This document shows positions 60,485-64,000 of a DNA stretch of 64,000 bases, piece by piece. The notes under the pieces are model-generated. The model was not told where the DNA came from, ran no database searches, and worked only from the letters and a program-made list of their open reading frames with translations. The position numbers were made by a program, and so were the translations under genes. The stretch lies in the NCBI GenBank assembly GCA_963668245.2, contig OY764195.2:2232001-2296000 (forward strand). The letters run 5' to 3'. Source of the stretch: Anoxybacterium sp963668245 (GTDB taxonomy: Bacteria; Bacillota; Clostridia; Peptostreptococcales; Anaerovoracaceae). The first letter of the stretch is position 1. Each line of letters begins with the position of its first letter.

Positions 60485-60745
60485 TCACACCGAAAAATTG
60501 TTGTTATACATAATTCCATATAGATCTTCTACTTTTTCATTCATATACTGTTGCGCATCCGTAACTGCCTGATTATAAATGGCTGGTCCAATTTTTTCTA
60601 GAAAAAATTCAAGCAGCATGATTCCCTGCAAATTTCCTATTTCCTCATCAAATTCCTGCTCAAAATAATGAATCAATTCCAAAACGGCTAACTTCTCTTC
60701 TTCTATCTTCAGCTTTATCTTTCTTACTTCTTGTTTTCCTGCCAT
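60485..60745 (-). CDS. DUF2164 family protein
   Basis: This 86-residue protein has ELIHYFEQEFDEEIGNLQGIM, LLEFFLEKIGPAIYNQAV and DAQQYMNEKVEDLYG, matching DUF2164, a small conserved family of unknown role. An acidic helical fold is likely. GGAGG precedes the ATG. It is divergent from mscS; the 112-base gap holds the mscS promoter. Confidence 0.88.
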   Translation of the reverse strand: MAGKQEVRKIKLKIEEEKLAVLELIHYFEQEFDEEIGNLQGIMLLEFFLEKIGPAIYNQAVTDAQQYMNEKVEDLYGIMYNNNFSV

Positions 60746-60787
60746 TTACCTTACCTCCATCAAATATTTTTTATTTATGAAGCAATT

Positions 60788-60816
60788 TTGCCTCATTTCT
60801 ATTCTTATGTTATAAT
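60788..60816 (+). promoter_or_regulatory. Promoter of the mechanosensitive channel gene
   Basis: TTGCCT (60788-60793), a 17-base spacer and TATAAT with TG extension (60811-60816) lie upstream of the TTG start. Confidence 0.68.
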
Positions 60817-60857
60817 GTCACCATTCCATATCATTGTAACATAAAGGAGGTTTCACA

Positions 60858-61937
60858 TTGAAAGATTTTTTATATGTATCATATTTAAACAATACCGTTC
60901 AAGACTATTTGATGTTTGCAGTTTACTTTTTGATTGGTTTTTTAGCAATCAAACTGATTAGCCATATTGTCATCAAAAAACTTCACATCTGGGCACAATC
61001 TACAGCAAGTGAATTGGACGACCTCTTTGTTAGTGGTCTGAAAAAATATATGGTTCCCATAGCCTACCTATTGGCACTATATTTTGATACAAAAACACTT
61101 ACCTTTACACCTACTCTATCAAAAGTAATTCACACCACATTTCTCATGGCAATCATGATAATAGGAGCTCTTTTACTGAACTCCATATTAACTTACATGA
61201 TGAAAAGATACTCTGAGACAAAATTAAGCGATCAAAGCAATCAGCATGCATTCCATATGATGACTAAAATTTTAAAGGGACTCATTTGGGGAATTGCTCT
61301 CATTCTGTTCCTCGATAACATTGGAGTTAAAATCAACTCCCTGATTACGGGTCTTGGGATTGGTGGTATTGCCATTGCTTTTGCTGCACAATCAGTTCTT
61401 ACTGATATTTTTTGTTTTATCACGATATTTTTTGACAAACCATTCGAAGTGGGTGATTTTATCATTTCTGACACTCAGATGGGAACAGTAGAGCACATTG
61501 GCTTAAAAACCACCAGACTTCGCTCCTTAAATGGAGAGTTACTCATTTTCTCAAATACTGATTTAACAAGTTCTCGCATAAGCAATTATAAAACGATGCA
61601 GCAGCGCAGAGTACTATTTACCCTTGGAGTCACCTATGATACCGAGGTAGCTCAATTAAAAGCCATCCCTTCTATTTTGAAAGCAATCATAGAAGACATT
61701 CCAAATGTGGAATTCGGAAGAGCACATTTTAAGTCATATGGTCCATATAGCTTAGACTTTGAAATTGTGTATTTTGTATTAGATGGTGATTATGATTTAT
61801 ATATGGATTTGAATCAATCAATCAATCTAAAAATCAAGGAATCATTCGATCAGTTGGGGATAGAATTTGCATTTCCAACCCAAACGCTTCAGGTTCAGAA
61901 TGTTTCAAATGCAACCAATACAATCCATCATCCCTAA
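60858..61937 (+). CDS. MscS-family mechanosensitive channel
   Basis: This 359-residue protein starts at a TTG with a strong AAAGGAGG seven bases ahead. It has about three to four membrane helices (16-38, 65-85, 88-112, 145-200) with the pore-lining TM3 motif ITGLGIGGIAIAFAAQSVLT, then the MscS beta domain (FDKPFEVGDFI, LKTTRLRSLNGELL) and a C-terminal alpha/beta part. It should release solutes on hypo-osmotic shock. Confidence 0.93.
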   Translation: MKDFLYVSYLNNTVQDYLMFAVYFLIGFLAIKLISHIVIKKLHIWAQSTASELDDLFVSGLKKYMVPIAYLLALYFDTKTLTFTPTLSKVIHTTFLMAIMIIGALLLNSILTYMMKRYSETKLSDQSNQHAFHMMTKILKGLIWGIALILFLDNIGVKINSLITGLGIGGIAIAFAAQSVLTDIFCFITIFFDKPFEVGDFIISDTQMGTVEHIGLKTTRLRSLNGELLIFSNTDLTSSRISNYKTMQQRRVLFTLGVTYDTEVAQLKAIPSILKAIIEDIPNVEFGRAHFKSYGPYSLDFEIVYFVLDGDYDLYMDLNQSINLKIKESFDQLGIEFAFPTQTLQVQNVSNATNTIHHP

Positions 61938-61989
61938 GTTGATCAAATTTGTTTAATTTTAAATCTATAACAGGAATGCGATACAAACC

Positions 61990-62022
61990 AAAAGACCGCT
62001 GTCAATTAGGGCACGGTCTTTT
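61990..62022 (+). terminator. Terminator of the mechanosensitive channel gene
   Basis: AAAAGACCG and CGGTCTTTT are exact complements (extended by further pairs) around the loop, followed by CATTTTTG. Confidence 0.82.
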
Positions 62023-62071
62023 CATTTTTGTCGAAATATCAAAAATATTTATTGATACTTAGGATTTATTT

Positions 62072-62848
62072 TTATTTTTCCTCGAAAAGAAAACTCGTCA
62101 TTGACAATGCTCCCATGGTGCAATCCTTATTAAATACATGAATTTTATCATCTGAGTTTGATGCTCCGACGGCATATAATAAAGGATAATAGTGATCCGG
62201 TGTAAAAAAGGCATTTTTTGAAGTAGCGCCAGCACTTTTATAGTCTACGACAGATTCGAATTTCCTTTGCATTATTTTATCATGAATATAACCATCAAAC
62301 GCTTCGGCCCATGGATAACCATCTTTCATAGACCAATTGACCATGGCTAAGTTATGAACTACGTTACCACTTGCAAATATTAAAATACCGTCATCTCTTA
62401 AAGCACTGATTTCGTTTCCAATCTTAAGATGCTCAATAGGTGCAGCTTCTGAATCAACACTTAATTGAAATACCGGTATATTAGCATCAGGAAACATCCA
62501 GCACAATACCGACCAAGCACCATGATCTAGTCCCCAGCTGTTATCAATCTCTACATCTTTTGAAATCATACTTTTTGTTTTATGTGCCAGTTCAGGTGCT
62601 CCTTCTGGTTCATATTTCAGTCTATATAGCTCATCTGGAAAACCATACATGTCATATACCGTCTTTGGTTGAGATGCATCTGTAATTTTTGTTCCTTGGG
62701 TAAACCAATGTGCGGAAACTGCTAAAATCGCTTTGGGTTTTTCAATTTGATTACCAATTTCAATCCATGATTGAGAGTACATATTTTTTTCTATTGCATT
62801 CATTGGAGATCCATGTCCAACGAAAATTACTGGCATTCTTTTTCTCAT
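62072..62848 (-). CDS. DODA-type extradiol ring-opening dioxygenase (YgiD-like)
   Basis: This 258-residue protein resembles 4,5-DOPA extradiol dioxygenases of the LigB superfamily. Marks are VIFVGHGSPMNAI (H12), LAVSAHWFTQGT (H47), NSWGLDHGAWSVL (H109), ASGNVVHNLAMV (H165) and the C-terminal DHYYPLLYAVGA. H12, H47 and H165 are likely zinc or iron ligands. Such enzymes need O2 with aromatic substrates, which is odd in an anaerobe; a different catalytic use is possible. AAGGAA precedes the chosen ATG. A 16-base palindrome lies about 30 bases upstream. Confidence 0.9.
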   Translation of the reverse strand: MRKRMPVIFVGHGSPMNAIEKNMYSQSWIEIGNQIEKPKAILAVSAHWFTQGTKITDASQPKTVYDMYGFPDELYRLKYEPEGAPELAHKTKSMISKDVEIDNSWGLDHGAWSVLCWMFPDANIPVFQLSVDSEAAPIEHLKIGNEISALRDDGILIFASGNVVHNLAMVNWSMKDGYPWAEAFDGYIHDKIMQRKFESVVDYKSAGATSKNAFFTPDHYYPLLYAVGASNSDDKIHVFNKDCTMGALSMTSFLFEEK

Positions 62849-62877
62849 TTTTGGTTCCTTCTTATTTCTATAAATTT

Positions 62878-62893
62878 TATCATTAGAATGATA
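62878..62893. promoter_or_regulatory. Palindrome upstream of the DODA-type gene
   Basis: TATCATTAGAATGATA is a perfect 7-2-7 palindrome about 30 bases before the ATG of the dioxygenase gene. It partly overlaps a TAAAAT sequence on the minus strand. It looks like an operator for an unlinked regulator. Confidence 0.5.
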
Positions 62894-62936
62894 CCCATTT
62901 TTGAATAGAATCCTTATTACAAAATTCAAAGCAATG

Positions 62937-62979
62937 AAAAAGTGATTCCTTCAGGTATCACCATTGGAATCACTTTTTT
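62937..62979 (-). terminator. Terminator of tRNA-Ser
   Basis: On the minus strand, AAAAAGTGATTCC and its exact complement GGAATCACTTTTT flank a 16-base loop. The tRNA 3' end lies just upstream. Confidence 0.87.
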
Positions 62980-62982
62980 CGT

Positions 62983-63071
62983 TGGCGGAGAAGGAGGGAT
63001 TCGAACCCTCGTGGGATTGCTCCCAAACTGATTTCGAGTCAGCCCCGTTATGACCACTTCGATACTTCTCC
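62983..63071 (-). tRNA. tRNA-Ser(CGA)
   Basis: The minus strand folds as a serine tRNA of 89 bases with encoded CCA. Acceptor arms GGAGAAG and CTTCTCC pair; the discriminator base is G. The anticodon arm is CTGA-CTCGAAA-TCAG with anticodon CGA, reading UCG. A long variable arm (TTGGGAGCAATCCCAC) fits class II tRNA-Ser, and the T arm GAGGGTTCGAATCCCTC is normal. It has its own promoter. Confidence 0.96.
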
Positions 63072-63102
63072 GAATATGATATCCGAAAAACGGACAATTT
63101 TG

Positions 63103-63132
63103 ATTATACCACAAATTCACAGTTACTCGCAA
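63103..63132 (-). promoter_or_regulatory. Promoter of tRNA-Ser
   Basis: On the minus strand, TTGCGA (63132-63127), an 18-base spacer and TATAAT (63108-63103) lie about 32 bases before the tRNA. The -35 overlaps the end of the lipid kinase gene. Confidence 0.62.
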
Positions 63133-64000
63133 CCCTGCGGAACAGAAAATTTCACACTTTCTGGAATGATTTCAAATGTAAACCGATTACCGATTGAGAT
63201 TTCACCATCAGTACATATTTTTAGCGGTGATTTTGATGAAACAATCATTCGTTTACATTTCCTATATATCACTAAATCTTTCGTATCCTTTCGATTGAGA
63301 TGAGTCCCTTTTCTATATTTACCTAGTAGCGAGATGAATTTTGTTCTACTTGTATTGTTCACAATACCAACATCCATCATCCCATCCGATGGACTTGATA
63401 ATGGCAACGCTTTAAACCCACTTCCACAGTATTTTCCATTTCCTATAGCAATCAGCATGCGTTGCCCAATTAACGTTTCATTCTCATCAAGCATGATTTC
63501 TACATCGATGGGTTCTTTTTTTGCTAAAACAACTGCTACACCAATGCCATATGCCATCAATCCAGAAACAAAAGAATAAGTTTTGACCTTTCCTACTTGA
63601 TCCACTACTTCACAATCCAAACCGATGTTAAACATATTGATACCATATTGAGTAGTTATCTGATCATTATCAATGAAATTTTCTCTTGTCATTTTGATGG
63701 AATCAATCCATTTTTCTTTTCCTAAAATCTGCTTTTCAATATTCCTAAAATAGATAGAATTGGGAAAATTTCTCGGAAAATCATTTCCAGTACCTGCTGG
63801 AATCATAGCAACCTGAGCAAAGGTATATCCAAAAGCTCCATTTACAACTTCATGAAAAGTACCGTCACCTCCGCAGCTATAAAACCGGAGCTCCTTTTGT
63901 TCAAAAGTTTCTTTTTCATTTTTCTGGCATATTCTCTTCACGTACCGTTCTGCATCACCAGTAGATACGGTCCGATGAATTTCGTAATCTATTCCCTGAT
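63123..64000 (-). CDS. Diacylglycerol/lipid kinase (YegS/DgkB type), 5' part outside window
   Basis: The reading frame is open to the right edge, so the N-terminus is missing. A GTG at 63941 is not needed as a start, because QGIDYEIHRTVSTGDAERY precedes it in frame. The visible 292 residues have the lipid-kinase catalytic motif SCGGDGTFHEVVNGAFG and AMIPAGTGNDFPRNF, with a C-terminal beta domain. The family phosphorylates diacylglycerol or other lipids in phospholipid turnover. Confidence 0.92.
   Translation of the reverse strand, partial: QGIDYEIHRTVSTGDAERYVKRICQKNEKETFEQKELRFYSCGGDGTFHEVVNGAFGYTFAQVAMIPAGTGNDFPRNFPNSIYFRNIEKQILGKEKWIDSIKMTRENFIDNDQITTQYGINMFNIGLDCEVVDQVGKVKTYSFVSGLMAYGIGVAVVLAKKEPIDVEIMLDENETLIGQRMLIAIGNGKYCGSGFKALPLSSPSDGMMDVGIVNNTSRTKFISLLGKYRKGTHLNRKDTKDLVIYRKCKRMIVSSKSPLKICTDGEISIGNRFTFEIIPESVKFSVPQGCE

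Noticed and set aside
62926..63132. A 68-codon minus-strand frame
   Set aside because: It runs through tRNA-Ser and its terminator; not coding.
1..64000. CRISPR arrays, insertion sequences, prophage, rRNA
   Set aside because: No regularly spaced direct repeats, transposase or phage genes, or rRNA motifs were seen.

Overview
The window is a low-GC, densely packed stretch of a Gram-positive anaerobe's chromosome, most likely a member of the Clostridia. The evidence is a SpoIID-type protein, the IspH-S1 fusion, a single-chain glycyl-tRNA synthetase, pyruvate phosphate dikinase, CIRCE/HrcA heat-shock control, a Clostridia-style Tad pilus locus with DUF5702 and DUF6382 proteins, AGGAGG-type ribosome sites and AT-rich sigma-A promoters. 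I cannot name the genus from sequence alone. I see no insertion sequence, phage, CRISPR array or rRNA. There is one tRNA gene, tRNA-Ser(CGA).

Layout. Bases 1-6.1 kb (minus strand) are one operon, ruvC-ruvA-ruvB-spoIID-like-queA-tgt-metA: Holliday-junction processing, a cell-wall hydrolase, queuosine tRNA modification and the start of homoserine acyltransferase. At 6.1-8.3 kb (plus) are argR-recN with an ARG-box-like operator. At 8.3-12.2 kb (minus) are rarA, the ispH-rpsA fusion and a membrane protein. At 12.2-14.5 kb are a DUF5685/J-domain pair, a small membrane protein and a highly promotable 54-residue zinc-ribbon gene. At 14.6-23 kb (minus) is a Tad/Flp pilus operon (cpaE-cpaF-tadB-tadC-flp-tadE-DUF5702-tadE2-DUF6382). 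At 23-31.6 kb (minus) are phoH-ybeY-cdd-era-recO-DUF4342-glyS, then ppdK.

Bases 31.7-43.8 kb (minus) carry the heat-shock cluster hrcA-grpE-dnaK-dnaJ-prmA-rsmE. It runs into an aminotransferase, mtaB, a three-gene redox module (TlpA-like lipoprotein, 37-residue CXXC protein, polyferredoxin-type membrane protein), a HIT protein, then rpsU-yqeY. Internal promoters before the aminotransferase and rpsU divide it into about three transcription units. At 43.8-51.4 kb are a cytidylate-kinase-like gene, an acyltransferase, glpK, the nfeD-flotillin operon with a divergent XRE regulator, and hemW. At 51.5-56.8 kb are lepA, rpsT, an AMP-forming acyl-CoA synthetase and deoD. At 57-64 kb are single-gene units: an orphan, flavodoxin, LysR/YeiH, VOC, DUF2164, MscS, a DODA-type dioxygenase, tRNA-Ser and a truncated lipid kinase.

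Most of the window is conserved housekeeping. The parts that best repay a second look are: (1) the divergent XRE regulator/NfeD-flotillin unit, which carries two perfect 15-bp palindromes sited on the two promoters; (2) the TlpA/CXXC/polyferredoxin module, which looks like a membrane electron relay to an extracytoplasmic thioredoxin; (3) the Tad locus, with a TadE-like protein bearing two identically spaced H-C-C-C modules, a TadC with a large extra N-terminal domain and a CpaE-like protein without a normal P-loop; (4) the structured leader of the zinc-ribbon gene and the terminator-like hairpin abutting the DUF5685 ribosome site.
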